A stretch of DNA of 64,000 bases, from NCBI GenBank assembly GCA_000727475.1, contig KL647289.1, forward strand, positions 3,115,600 through 3,179,599. Direction: 5' to 3'. A program made the translations under genes and the position numbers. The notes under the pieces are model-generated. The model did no database searches. It saw only the letters and a program-made list of their open reading frames with translations, and was not told the origin of the DNA. Below are positions 33,901-48,300 of this stretch, one piece after another. The stretch's first letter is position 1. Each line of letters opens with the position of its first letter. The DNA is from Sarcocystis neurona (lineage: Eukaryota; Apicomplexa; Conoidasida; Eucoccidiorida; Sarcocystidae).

Positions 33901-36900
33901 CGGTACGGGCACTCGCTCGTTGCTGCGGAGCCCCACCTTATTCTCTTCGGCGGAAGAACTGAGAAGTACGTACTGCTGCTGCGACAAAGGAGAGGAGAAG
34001 CAATGGCAGCAGCACAAACAACCTGCAGCAGCAGCAGACGCCCAGAAGCAGCGGACGGAGAAGCAGCAGCAGCAGAGACACAGCCTAGACGGAGAAGGGG
34101 CAGTAGAAGCAGCAGCAGCAGATGCAGGAGGGGAAGCAGCAGGAGAGGCAGCAGCAGCAGCTGAACAGGCAGCAGCAGCAGGAGAGACAGCAGCAGGAGG
34201 AGCAGGGGAACAGCAGCAGGGAGAGAAGCAGAGCACCGGTATCATCAGCAACAGCACCAGCAGCAGCATCACTGGCAGCAGCAGCATCAGGAGCGGGGAG
34301 AGACGTAGCAGGCGCGACATAGCAGCAGCAGAAGAAGGAAAGGGAGGGGAAGGTGGTTGGTGGAGGTGGGGGACCAGCAGCATGAAAGAGCGGCCCTGCG
34401 TCTGCATGCAACCGCAGCAGTGGCAGAAGCGCGTGCAGCGGAAGAAGCCACCCCAGTTGGCAAGAAAATCTGAGAGGGTAGAAGCCAAGTTCGCCGTGTC
34501 TACATTTCTGTGTAAACACTCGTAGACACAGGCGTTCCGAGTTTCTTTAAGACGCGCCGATTAACAGCAGCAGCAGTATCTGTCGTCAAGAAGCAGGAGG
34601 AAATGCGTTGTTTGCTGCTCCCTCTCTTCAGCAGACCACACCCACAAACATCCCCTCCATAAATGTATACACACACCTACTGCGCTTCTCTCTGTATATA
34701 TATATATATATATTCACATCTCCATCTCTATAGATATATGTATAGATAGATACATACACACATATTGCGCGGCTGTCTCACTCTCTCCATATACATACGA
34801 ATATATACACAAATCTTGAGCATGTCTCTCTCTCTACATATATATATATATATATTTCTGTCCCTCTCTCACCGTATATGTGTATAAACAAGTTTGTAGT
34901 TATCTCGATACGCATATCTGCGTCTGTGTACCTCTCTCTCTGAATAATATATATATATGTATATACGTCTATATATATATTTGGTTCCGTCCTCACTGCA
35001 CGTGTATAGCTAGATACACCCCTGTCTTCCTCTGCACGTACACACTGTCCCCGTCCACCATATATGCTCATACACATATATATTGTGTTTGTATGTATAT
35101 GTGTGTGTCTGTCTCTCGCTATCTGTCTATCTGTGTATCCGTGTGTTTCTCTCTCTCTGTCCTCATGTATTCATCAGTATGGATATCCCTGTGTACATAT
35201 ATATATATATGTATGTCCATACATATATACATCTCTTTATATATCTCTCTCTATGCAGTGTGTGCGTACACTGTTCCTGTGTATGTCTCAATATACACGT
35301 CTCTCGTGTCGCTCTCTCTGTCTCTGTACATATATGTGTATGTAGCTCCCATCATTCGTCCTTTCTGTAGATAAAGCCATTGTCCCTTTATATGTGTATA
35401 TGTGCAAGTTTTGCGTCACTATACGTGAACAGATTAACGATTGTGTGAGGCATCACTCTTCCCCCCCACGGAGATATCGACCTCTCTCGCTTTCTGCCCC
35501 CGTCTCTGTCTCGCTGTGTTTCTTTTTGTCTCTCCTTCGTGATACCCCTGTCCACTTGTTAATATGCAGCAGCTCAACGGCCTGGTGAGCTGTGTACACA
35601 AAGGCAGAGATATACACTCTGTATGTGTCTCGCTGTGTCTCCCTTCCTTTTCGTCTCGTCTTCTCCGTCTCTCTCCGTCTCCGAGTTTCACGGCGGCACG
35701 TGGAGAATCGGACATCTTCGTAGAGACGTCGCTGTGTAGCTGCTGCCCCCGCGCATGCTTCCGCAGAGACACAGAGAAAGAGAAAAGGGTAGATGAGGAC
35801 GAAAAGAGACAGAGGATGACGAAGAAGAAACCGAAGGGTCAGTTGGAGAGGGGGGCAAAACAGAGAGAGAGGAGGAGGGGAGCACGAAGGGAGCGTTTAC
35901 GTAGAGAAGGCAGCGCGGCACAACGGCGGACGAACCACTTCTTCTGCTGTTCACGTCGGTGGTCTGCTCCTCCCCAGTGCACGGCTCTTGCTGCTGCTGC
36001 TGGTCGTACTTTCGGCTGTTCCTGCTGCCGCGCACGGCTTCGGCTTCTTCTTCTTCGTGCTGCTGCTGCTTCCGCCGCCGGTCCTGAGGCTCCTGTAGCC
36101 GACGCGTCTGTCCTTCCCTGCTTCTTCCTGCTGTTGCGACTGCTGCCCACCGCTGCCGTTCTCACGCCCCAGCTGCTGCTTCTATACGGTTCCTGCCGCT
36201 GCGGGCTGCTGCTGTTGCTCCTTACACTCACGGCTGCTGCTGGTGGTCGTATTGCTGCTGCTGCTGCCACTGTGTTGCTGCTGCTGGTGCTGCCCTCTTG
36301 GTTCCTGCTGTGTTGATCGCGTAGCTGTGAGCCTTGCTCGTGTGGCTGCAAGAGAATTCGCTGCTGCTGCCGGTAAGATTGTTGCTGCCGGCAATACTGC
36401 TGCTGCGGCTGCTTCTGTCGCTGCTGCTGTTGTTGTGCTGCTGCCGGTGATATCCATCGCTGCTGCTGTGCTGCGGCTGCCGCTCCCGCCGCTGCTGCTG
36501 CCTGTGCTGCTCCTCTGGTACTGCTGCTATTGACGACGCGGTCGTTGCCGGCGTCCTGTTGCCGCTACGAAGTATCCTGCTGCTTGGAGAAAGTGGTGTT
36601 GTTGCTGATGTCTGTGTGTCTATGTGTGTGTTCCTGCTGCTGGTGTGACTGCTGCTGGTGGCGTGTGGGTTGCTGCTGCCTAAAGGGGAGAACTTCTTGG
36701 CGATTTATGGGTGCTGGATCTTTCTTCCTTCCTCGCCGCTGTCAACTCCAGTTCACCCATGCCGCAGCACGAGCAGCAGGCGCAGAAGGTGCAGCCCCAG
36801 GCCGAGCAGCAGCAGCTTCAGGCCGAGCAGCAGCAGCAGCAGCTCCACGCCGAGCAGCAGCAGCATCAGCAGCAGCCAGGTGGTGTGGTATTGTCGAGGC

Positions 36901-39149
36901 AGCAACAGCAGCAGCAACATGCACGTGAATGTGCGGCGCAGCGCGAGCGGCAGCAGGTCGTTGGGAAGGAAGCAAAGAAGACTTCTTCTTGGTTGTCCTT
37001 GTCGCCGATGCCGAAGGGAGAGAAGGGGAAAGACGAAGGATCGGCGACTGCTGTCGTGCTGAGGTGGACACGCGTCGACTTTTCCCCGTCGCCTGCGCTG
37101 CTGCAACCTTCGGCGCGTGCATTCCATACTGCGACGCTGCTGCCGAGCAGACACCCGCTACTGCTGCTGCAGCAACAGCAGCAGCGCCAGCGCGAGCGCC
37201 AGCGATGCCAACAGCGACTGTGGGCAGCAGCAGGGCCGCAGCAGCAGCAGGAGGAGGAGGAACGAGAGGCGCAGAAGAAGGCGGAGGAGGAGGAGCAGCC
37301 GCGGTTGCAGCGGGGGATGTCTGACGATGAAGAAGAAGAAGACTGGATTGAGGAGCAGCCGCACCAGCAGCACCAGGCGCAGGTGAAATGCCTTAGCGCT
37401 GCTGCGTTGCTGTACCGCCACCACCACCACAGCAGCAGCGGCGGCGGTTCGTCAGCCGTCGGCGTTTCGCTTGCACACGCAGGCGGAGAAGAAGAAGAAG
37501 AAAAAGAAGCAGCAGCGGTGGCCGAAGCGCAGCGAAATTATGAAGAGGAAGTTTGGAGCGAGCTGCTGCAGTGGCAACGCACCACGCCGGTTGTCCTGGT
37601 GAGGCTGCCTCATATCATTATCTCGCGTAACAGCCACCGGTTGTCGAAAATAAAGCGAACAAGCGGAGACGCCTTATATTTAGTATAGATACACCTATAT
37701 ACGTACAAGGACGCACGTACGCTCTCCTTCACCTATTTATATACATATCTCTCTGTCTCTGTGTGTGTGTATGCATTTCACAGAAACACTGTCCTTTATA
37801 TATATATACACGTATCAGGTGCCACACAGTCTCCACATATATATATATGTGTATGTATATGTACATGTGCGTATATATCTGTTTGTGTGCATGGCCGAGA
37901 AACGCGGTCTTATATACATATATGTACATGTGTATACGTAGATAGTGGATCACTATCTCTTTGATATATATATCTATATATAGAGAGAGATATCTGCATA
38001 CATAGAAGGGGAAGCACAGGCTCTCTCTCTCTCTGTATATATATATATTGTAGGGGAAACACCGTATCTTAAGAGGTAGATGTATAAATGAATATTAATC
38101 GAGCGACTTTGCGGGGAGAGGCTTGCGTTTGTGTATGAGAAAAATGCTTCTATCCTTTTCTCCCTCTCTCTGTCTGCCCTTCTCCATTTCTTCCTCCCCA
38201 TTCAAACCTCCATACAGATGTCTATATTTGCCAGAGTATATATATATGTATATATAGATATATCAACAGAGAGTATTCGAATAGATATGTATGGATATAC
38301 ATATGTGTATATGGTTTATTTTGTACGTATGTGCGGACCAGCATGCGGACATGTTGCAGCAGTGTTTCTTGGTGAGTAATAGGTGCTTTTCCTCCATGCT
38401 TCTCTCCCTTCTTTTCCTTACCGGTTAGTATATGTACGTATACATTTACAGATTTGCAGAATAGATATGCGTACGCTCTCCTTTTCTTAGAAGACTTGTG
38501 AAGAAGGTAAGTGGCCAGCAGCAACTGCGACGCTGGCAGCGCGCAACAGAATCGCCTGCGCCTCCACGCAGCTGCTCCCAACGCCTCGCCCGCGCCGTGC
38601 CCTTTCGTCGACTTCCACCGAGGGCGAAGGACCGAGGAATAGAATAGGAAGAGGATGAAGAGAAGAACAAAAAAAGAGGAGAATAAAAGAGAAAGGAAGA
38701 GGAAGAGGGGCAAATGGTCGTTTTGCTGTTGCACGTTTAGGGGAGTTGCACAGAGAGAGACAGCGCTCTGCTGTGCCTCTTGGACTTCGAGATGCGGGAC
38801 CTTTTGCTGCTCTGTTGCTGCTCTGCTCTGCTGCCGCTGCTGCTCTCTTGCTGCTCTGCTGCTGCCGCTGCCCTGTTGCAGCTCTGCTCTGTTGCCGCGG
38901 TTGCTTTGTTGCAGCTCTGTTCTGCTGCTGGTGGTCTGTTGTTGCTGCTCCTGCTGCTGCTGCTGGCTCTAAGCGCCTGCCGGGGGCTGCTGCTGCTGCC
39001 GCCTCTGCTGCTGTTGCCCCTGCTGCTCTGCTGCTGCCACCGCTGTGCGGCTGCGGCATATTCTGCGGGAGCGCTGTCGTGTGGTTTCAAAAGCTGCTTT
39101 CTTCCACTTGCCGTGCGTACACACCCAACATGCACATATACACATATAC

Positions 39150-39180
<31 letters not shown>

Positions 39181-42100
39181 CATACGTATAGAGGTAGTCT
39201 GATATGTACGTGTATACGTACGCACTAGTGCATGCCCGTGCCTCTGGTTGTTTGTTTATACATATATATATATATGTATATGTATATATTAGTCGCTGGA
39301 CATAAATGTTAGGGGACGCAGACTCATATATTGATGCAAATATGTATATATATCTGTATGTGTGTATATATATAAATATAGATATGCGTATGTATACGTA
39401 GACAGTGACGGATGCAAGTGCCGCTGGTTGTTTGTATGTCCTTGTATACATCGTTCCTGTTGCACGAACACATTAACGTTTACAGATCGATAGATATATG
39501 TATATATGTGTATACGGATTGATATATATATATATATATGTATACATACATATATACGTAGACACATACGTAGGTGCATGTCCAGATTGATATATATATG
39601 TTAATATATGGATGCGGATTGATAAATAAATATATATATATATATATATGCATGTATGTATATATGTAGACATACGTAGGCGCATGTCGGGGTCTGCTTA
39701 TTTTTGGCGTGCCGCTGTCTGGTCGTTGCCTCAACTGCATGCGAATATAGGGACATCTTTTTTTTTTTAAGTCTCTCCGTCTCTTCCTGCCTCTCTATAT
39801 ATACATTCATATATACACATATATATGTATCTATTTGTGTGATGTGTGCCTTTATGTATATACGTGTGTCTACTTTTATACACTCGTAGAAATATGTATG
39901 TCTGCATATTTGTCTACCGCTTCTCCTTTCCTCCTAAGTCTCTCTCTCTATAGATATGTATATATATGTATGATATATACCTTTATCTGTACACGTATAC
40001 ATATGTACTCTTAGAAAGGAACATATATATATACATATATGTACTTGTCTATCCCTTCTCAGTTCCTCCTAAATAACTCTCTCTATATATACACATATAC
40101 ATACATATATACATATAGATATTCAGTGTGTACGTACAATTTCAATAGTGGATACAAGTATATACACATATGCGTATAGACCCATATATATATGTATATA
40201 TCATATAGAAGCTTATGTATACATACATATATATGTATGTATATATTTATATGTATGAATATGGTGGTTGTTTTTGTGTGTGGGGTGGGGGGGCAGGCAA
40301 TTGCTGGAGGACTGACGCGATGGACGCTGCCGCGCGACCGTCTTTTCCTTCTAAAAAGTAATTGCTCGCGTACGCAGTGGGTCTGGGTAAGTTCTTCTCT
40401 TCTACTCTTTTTCTCTTATGTATAAACTTCCCTGCTGGTGTGAACAACTGTCTTCTCCCATGAACAGCAAGTAGTCTGCCGGCGAGTCTACGAAGAAGAT
40501 AAGAAGGCTGCGCTGCTCTGCATGCGAACACCTCCGTCAAGAGCAGAAGTGAAGTACTTCCCTTTGCTGATCTTCTTCACACAGAAGCAAACAAAAAGAG
40601 AAGAAAACTCTGCCTCACCAAGTTTTTCTCGCTTTTCAAACAAAAGTGAATTTCTTTCTTGGCGCTTCTTCATCTCGACAGAAGAAAAGAAAATTGCACC
40701 CATCAGCCACCGGTATCGAACAACTACAGTTAATACGCATATACATATATATATGTATGTTCAAAGGTATAGATTCCTACATGTACATATATATGCATAC
40801 GCGGATTCGTCTACGCATCTTCATTATGTATATATATATAAGTATATACACACATACCTACGTATATATATATACACGTATGTATATATGTACAAATGCA
40901 TAGATTCCAATGCATATATATATATATATATGTATGTATTTGCGTATGTGTATTTATTATGTATGTGTGTGTGTGTACATATGTATACGTCTATGTGTAT
41001 GTATATGTAAGTATATATGTACATATGTACCCCCATGTATACATGTGTAGAATGCCTATATATGTAGATGTATGTATCTGCGTACGTATATTTGTGCGTG
41101 TATGTATATGTGTACATGTAGACATGTATATGTATATATGTATGTAGTTACATATATGTATATGTATCTGTAATAATTTGTATGTATATAGAGGTAAGGG
41201 GTCAGTAGAAAATGAGTGTAAATCGATACGATCTGCTCGTGTAGACCAGCGGATAGATGTAGATGGATGGATATAAATACACACAGATAGTTACAAATAT
41301 ATCAGTAGATATAGAAATTAATATACATATATATACACAGAGAGAGAGAAATAGATAGATAGACGTATATATGATAAATGAATAGATAGGTATAGATGGG
41401 TAGATATAAATAGTCGTAGATATAGGTAGACGTCGGTGCACGTAGGTATAAATATGTAGATAAATAGATATAGATATGGATAGACGTACATGTAGATAGG
41501 TACAGGTATAGATATAGATAAACATAGACATCAATAGATATAAATATAGATACATACACGTATATATATATATATGCAGACAGATAGATTAATATAGGTG
41601 GAGAGGAATAGGTGGATAAATATGGATAAATATAGATGAAAACAGATAAACAGGTATACGTTGGTAGAGTAGATAAACAGGTACAGATAGATTGATAGGT
41701 ATATATAGATCCATGTATATATATATACAGGTTGATGTAGATAAGTAGATTAGACAGACAGGTGCAGATAGAGAGTTAGTTGTAGACAGATATATATATA
41801 TATATATGCATATATGTATATACATAGAGATATAGATAGGTAGAGATGTAGAGACGGATATACGTAGGTATGTGCGGGAAGAAAGAGGTGTCTTTGCATA
41901 TATGAGGGTGCTTGTATAATGTGTTGGAGTCCCTTTTAAAAAGTATAGTTATATGTATGCACGTATATTCCATAAAGTTTGTATATCTTTCTGTGTATAA
42001 ACATATATATATATATATATGTATCAATGTAGGTAGAGAAAGAAGAGGAGATATGGGGAGTGATACTGCTGCTTGAACTTCCGCAGATTATCGCGGCGGC

Positions 42101-44430
42101 GAGAGAACGCGTCGGTCTCGATCACCGGCTTCTTCATTGTAAGTCCCCTCCGTTCTCTTCTCTCTTCTCTGTTCTTCGTCTTCATTTTCTTCGGTGTTTT
42201 CTCGTCTTGTCCTTCCCCTTCCTCTTCTTCTTTTCTCTCTTCTTCTTCTTCGCTTCCTGCTGCTGTGCTGCGTGGGCGTTGTTGCGGTGCTACGCGGCTG
42301 TTTCTGCTGTTGCCCTGGAGGTTTTTGTACGCCTCTGCTGAGATACCTGCTGCTGCTACTCTTCCTGCTGGCACTGCTGCTGCTCCTCCTGATCTTGCTG
42401 CTGTCGGCGCTGCCTGCTCTTCTTGCTGCTGGTGCTGTTGCTGCTGCTGCTGCTGCTCTTGCTGCTGATCCTGCTGCTGATCCTGCTGCTCTTGCGCTGC
42501 TGCTGCTGTTGCTGCTGGTGCTGCTGCTCTTGCTGCTGGACGCGTAATGCAGTTTCTGTCGTTTTTCTGCCGGTGCTGGTAGAGTTGCTGCTGTTGCTGT
42601 TGTCACTTCTGCTGCTGCCAAGAGAACTCTTCTTGGCGCTGGGCTGTTGTCCTGCTGCTGAGGCTCTTCGTCTTGCTTCCCCTGTTCGGGCAACACCCGC
42701 TACTACTGCTGCTGCTGCGGGTTTGGGGCAGGTGCTGGTGTGCTGACTGCTGCTGCTGCTGCTGTTTCTGTTGGCTTGCGCGCGGGTCGCTGCTGGTCTT
42801 GCGGGGAGGGGGGTCTTTCGCTTTTCTCCTTCTTCTCTGTATGTGTAATGATTCTCTCGCATTTTGCTGGTGCTACTGCTGTTCGACGTGCAGCGTCTCT
42901 ACTTTGCTCCTCGTTTTGCTCTCGGTTCTGCTACTGCACCTTTTCTCGCTGCGCTGCTGCTGTTGCCGCGGGCGTGCGTCAGCAGCTGCTCGGTATTGCC
43001 CTGCTACTGCTGCTGCCGCACTCCTCTCCGCCTCCTGCTGCTGCTGCTGCATCTCCTTCGCTGCTGCGGTTTCTCTGCTGCTACTGCTGCAGCTACGTCT
43101 ACTGTCCTGCTGCTGCTGGTTCTACTCTTTGGCCGTGCGGCTTCTCTTTTTTCCTGCTGCAGCTGCTTCTGCTGCTGCGCTGTGCTGCTTCTGTTCTGCT
43201 GCTGCTGCAGCTGCTGCAGTAGTGGGATCGCACTTGGTTATTCTCGGGGGCGTGCGTGTAGGAGAGAGTCGCGTTCCGAGGTAATTGCTGCTGCTTCCTC
43301 TTCTTCTTTTTCATCTTTTCCCCCATCTTTTTCAAAGGCTGCCCAGTTTTATTCTCTCCGTTCGTCTTTTTGGTTTTTCTCTTCTCTTCTCTTTTTTCTC
43401 TTCCTCCGCGTCCTTGCCACTTTTCCTCCTTCTTACCGCCTTCTCCCTTTTCCCGTTCTTTTCCCCTCTCTGTACTCGACGACCTGCGTTTTCCTCCTTC
43501 GGCCCTCCTCTTCCTTTTGCTGCTCTTCTCGATTTCCTGCTGTTGCTCCTCTTCTTTTCCTTCCTTTTTCTGTTGCTGCTGCTGCTGTGCAGGTCCTGTG
43601 CGTCTCCCTTTTGAAGCGTCTGTCCCTCTTGCCGTGACTCTGCGCTTCTCCTTTCTCTTCGTGTCTCTGGACCGCTGCTGCTACCACTGCTGCTTCTGCT
43701 GCTGCTTCCACTGGTGCTGCTGTTACTGCTTCCACTGCTGCTGCTGTTACTGCTGCTTCTGCCGCTGCTGTTACTGCTGCTTCTGCCGCTGCTGTCGCTG
43801 CTGCACCTGGTGCTGCTGCACCTGGTGCTGCTGCACCTGGTGCTGCTGCAGCTGCTGCAGTTGCTCTTATCTTTGCCTGTGGCGTTCGTGTTGCTGCTGC
43901 TGTCGTTCCTCTTCTTCGCTTGCGTTAGCTAATCGATTCTTCTCTTCGCTGCTGCTGCTGCTACTGCTGTAGCCATTCCATGTCTGCTGTTTGCCTATTC
44001 TTCCGTTTTCCCGTAATATTGCTCTCTTTTTTTCTGTTGCTGCGCGCGCCCACTTTTCCTCAGCTCGATGGCTCCGCTGCTAACGTACAACGCCACTACC
44101 AAAACGTGGTGCATATTTTTCTCATTTCTCTCTTCGCCCTTCAGCCCGCCCCAGCAGCAGGTCCAGCTGAATATCGTAAGACCCATACGTACATATATAT
44201 ATATAAGTAGATAGATAAATATGTGTACATATATACATATATATGTGTATGAATGTGTATATCAATGTATACACATGTGTATCTTCATGTGGCTACCTCT
44301 ACTCACATATATGTATATGGCTGTATATTTGTATGCGCACCTCTTTGTGTGTGTATATATATATATATGTACATGCCCGTTGTATACGTATGTTTTTTTA
44401 ATTGTATACGTGCATATATATATTACGTGC

Positions 44431-44464
<34 letters not shown>

Positions 44465-45315
44465 GGACAGGTAGATATATGTGTGCTTACATTTATATAC
44501 ATATCTGTTTATTCACGTATACATATATATATAGATATATAGATAGATAGGCAGATAAATAGATAGATAAGTATACTATTTGTATACAAACATGTTTATT
44601 CAAGTGTGTAGGTATACGTCTGTATATGTACTTCTGTACGTATCCTCGTGCGTACATTAATATATATATATGTATATTGGTGTTTATAGATATATTATAT
44701 ATATATATATATGTATTTGTATCTTTCTCCACCTCTATCTATCTTCTTCTCTTCTTCTGTGCGTGTCACCCTGCTTACATCAACACATACGTATGTATCT
44801 CTATAAATACGTATGCATGCACATATATATATATATACGGAGATTTGCATGGACTTCGTACTACGTTGTATGAAGCGATGTAAGTGTGAGTTTGTGAATG
44901 TTTGTGTGATATTCGTTTTGTCTGTGTTGGTGAAGGCTGTTCAACAGCAGAAGTTCTGTCGTGAGGAGGACGCAGGCCCAAGAAGAAGATGCCTCGGTTG
45001 CTGCTGCGCTCAGGACGGCTGCTCTTGCCCGCACATCTGCTACACGTCTACGGATGTATATTTCTCGATATTTCCATTACTCTTCTCCATCGCTACGCAC
45101 CTCCCTATAGCAGTATATATATATATATGCACACCTATCATATGTACGGACACATATCTGTATGTATGTGTGTGTGTGTGTAGCAACACACACCTCCCCG
45201 TACTAAAAAATAAGTACATATATATATATATTTGTATTGGTGCGCTTTTATACATACAGTGTATGTGAATATACATGCACACCTATCATATACACAGGCA
45301 CATATCTGTATATGC

Positions 45316-45347
<32 letters not shown>

Positions 45348-48300
45348 GCGTATGTATGTGTGTGTTTGATAAACTTCAGGTAGGACAGCAAGTGTGGGTA
45401 GTTGCAGGAGAACTCTTTGCCATTGGTGGAGTGCAGCGGTCGTGGAAGCCTCGTGGTCCTGGCGCAGCAGCAGCAGCAGGAGGACGAGGATGGCCAAAGG
45501 AGCTGCGGCAGCAGGGAGCGCTTGCGCCGTCGACTTCGTTTTTGCCTACAGGACCAGCAACAACAGCAGCAGCACCTGCCTCCTCTGCTGATTCATCCGT
45601 AGCGGCTTCGTCTTCTTCTTCGCGTTCCCCGGGACAGGCTTCAGCTGCCGGTGTGGGAGTGACTTCTGCTGGTGCTGCTGCTGTTGTAGGAGAAGCAGAA
45701 GAAGGACGGGCAATGCCACCCGCTCCGGTCGATGCTGCGGATACGTCTGCGCCGCCTGCCAGTGCTGCCGCTGCTGCCTCCGGCTCTCCGGGTTCTTCTA
45801 CTGCTGCTTTTCCTGCTGCTGCTTCTGATGCCTCGTCGCTTGCGACCGAGGAGCAGGAGGAGTGCAACAGCAGCAGAAACGACAGCACCATTCCCCTGGT
45901 GACCACCCTGGACGTCACGGGTACGTTGCAGCAGCCTCAGGCAGCAGCAGCAGCCTCAGGCAGCAGCAGCAGCCTCATAGCAGGAGAAGGAAAACGCAGG
46001 GAAAAGGAAAAGAACAACAAAAGCAGCAGAAGACCAACAGCAGCAGCAGAAGGCAAGCAGCGGCAGCAGAAGACCAGCGGCAGCAGAAGACCAGCAGCAG
46101 CAGAAGGGCGACAGCAGCAGAAGGGCGACAGCAGCAGACGACAAAGAAAGCCAGTTGTCGAAAGAGGAGGAGACAGGGGAGCAGCGCAAAGGAGTCGGGA
46201 AAAGCACCAGCAGCAACGGGAAACACAGATGGGAGCTCTCATACCAGGGACAGCAGCACATCTGTAACAGCAGCAGCAACAGCAGCAGTGAAGGTGACGA
46301 CACACACTCACGTCAAGCAGCAGCAGCAGAAAAGCCAACGACAACACATATACATATACACATCTATATACATAAGTGAATACTTCTGTGCATCTATATG
46401 TGTATATATATTTGTGTAAATGTATATACACCAGTTAATAGTAGGAGGTGCAGCAGAAAAGTAAGAGGAACGGGAGCCATGACACGGGCAGCAGGGGAAG
46501 ACAGGAAGACCAAAGAGGAGAGGCCGCTGTCACAGCAGCAGCAACATATTCTTCATCAACCACGCTTTCCTCCTCTCTTCTTTATATATGACTCTCTCTG
46601 TCTATATATGCATATTGCGCCTACTAAATATCTGTCTATCTATCCTGTCTATCTAACTTTTTTCTCCCCTCCTCTCTCTCTCTATATGTATATATACGCG
46701 TGGGGGGCGTACGACCTGGTGCGCCTGATGAATGTATAGACGTAGCGGTGAATGTAAAGACGCGTGTATTGACGTACGTACGCAGGGGTTTTTTAATTTT
46801 TCCGGTTTCCTCTGCTGTTACTCGATCGATCTCTGTCTCGGGTCCCCTTCATCCTTTTCAGTTCTTCTCTCCGTCTGTCATTTCTCTGTCTGGTGTGCCG
46901 TTCTCCGGCTCTCTCTCTATCCGTTTCTGCCTTTTGCTGCTGCTCTATATTGCACGTGTGTTGTAGCCCCGTGCGTGTCGCTGTTCATATATACGTATCT
47001 GTGTGTAGAAAGGGAGAGATTTGGTGATACACACATACGTCATACATATATAGGTGTTTCACTGTATAAATGTATATACTTGTATCTGATAATGAATATA
47101 TGTATATATATCAAGGGAGAGAGAGATTTCCTAATATACGGATACGTATTCATGTGTATATAGATGTAATCGGTGAGGGTCTTGTGAAGTGTATTTTCTA
47201 TGTGCATATGTTATACTGTATACTGATGTACATATATATATATATATATATATGATTTTTTAAATGACAAAGTACGTATGTGTATATATATATACATATA
47301 TAGAGAGAGAGGTATTGATAGGCGCCCGTTTGGATATTCCACGTATTCAAATATACATATATGCATGTGTACGTATTGATAGAGTGAGAAAAGATCTATA
47401 GAGAGAGACAGGCTGACATACGTCTGTCTGGGTATTCTGCGTGTACAAATATATATATATATATATATGAGGAATAGAGAAGTAGATCTATAGCGAGATA
47501 GTAATATATGTAAATATAATGTGTGGAATGTGTGCTGCGTAGATTATCTCCCTGGGTTGGACGGAGATGTGCAGCGTGTGCAGCGGCTGCTGCTGCGCGT
47601 GCAGCTGCGGGCAGACAGAGGCTTAGCTGCTGCTGCTGCGCGAGCCGCAGCCACAGCAGAAGACGAAGACGAAGAGGAAGAAGAAGAAGAAGGAGAAAGA
47701 GAAGAAGAAGAGGAAGAAGAAGAAAGAGAAGTGGATGAAGGAGAGGAGGATTCTTTTTCTGCTGCTTCGTCGTCATCCTCCGCCTCGTCCTCTTCTGCGC
47801 CGTCGCCCTTATTTTGCTTCGCAAGAGGAGAAGAAGAAGAGGGAGAGGATGAAGCAGAAAGCAGCAGCAGCAGCCGCAGCAACACCAGCAGCAGAAGTGG
47901 CTCTCCATCCCACCGCGGCTTTGCTTCTTCAAATTCTCCTGCAGCAGCAACGGCAGCAGCAGCAGCAGCAGTGACAGCAGCAGCAGCAGTGACAGCAGCA
48001 GCAGAGTCGACGACGACGACGCTGCAGCAGCAGCACCTGCAGCTACGACAGCAGCAGTGGAGCGGGGTCCCGGAGTGGGCTGCTGCAGCAGGCAGCCACC
48101 GCAACAACACGCCAGCACATCGGCAGTACTCGCCTATTTCTGCTGCCGCTACCGTAGCAGATGAAGTAGAATCTTACGCTGCTTCAGCTTCTCTTACCTC
48201 CTCTCCTCCTGTTGCGGCCACAGTGTCTCTCCCTACGACTCTCGCTCCTGCTGCTGCTGCTGTTGCAGCTGCTACTATCCCGTCTCTCCGTCCTCCTGCT

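Noticed and set aside
40740..41180. Tyr/Ile/His-rich frames on both strands of the TA fields
   Set aside because: They are microsatellite translations, as are many similar ones throughout the window.
42673..43284. 203-codon plus frame containing the Kelch strand SHLVILGG
   Set aside because: Only its last 20 codons are needed. The preceding Leu/Cys-rich part is removed by a phase-consistent intron (42139-43219).
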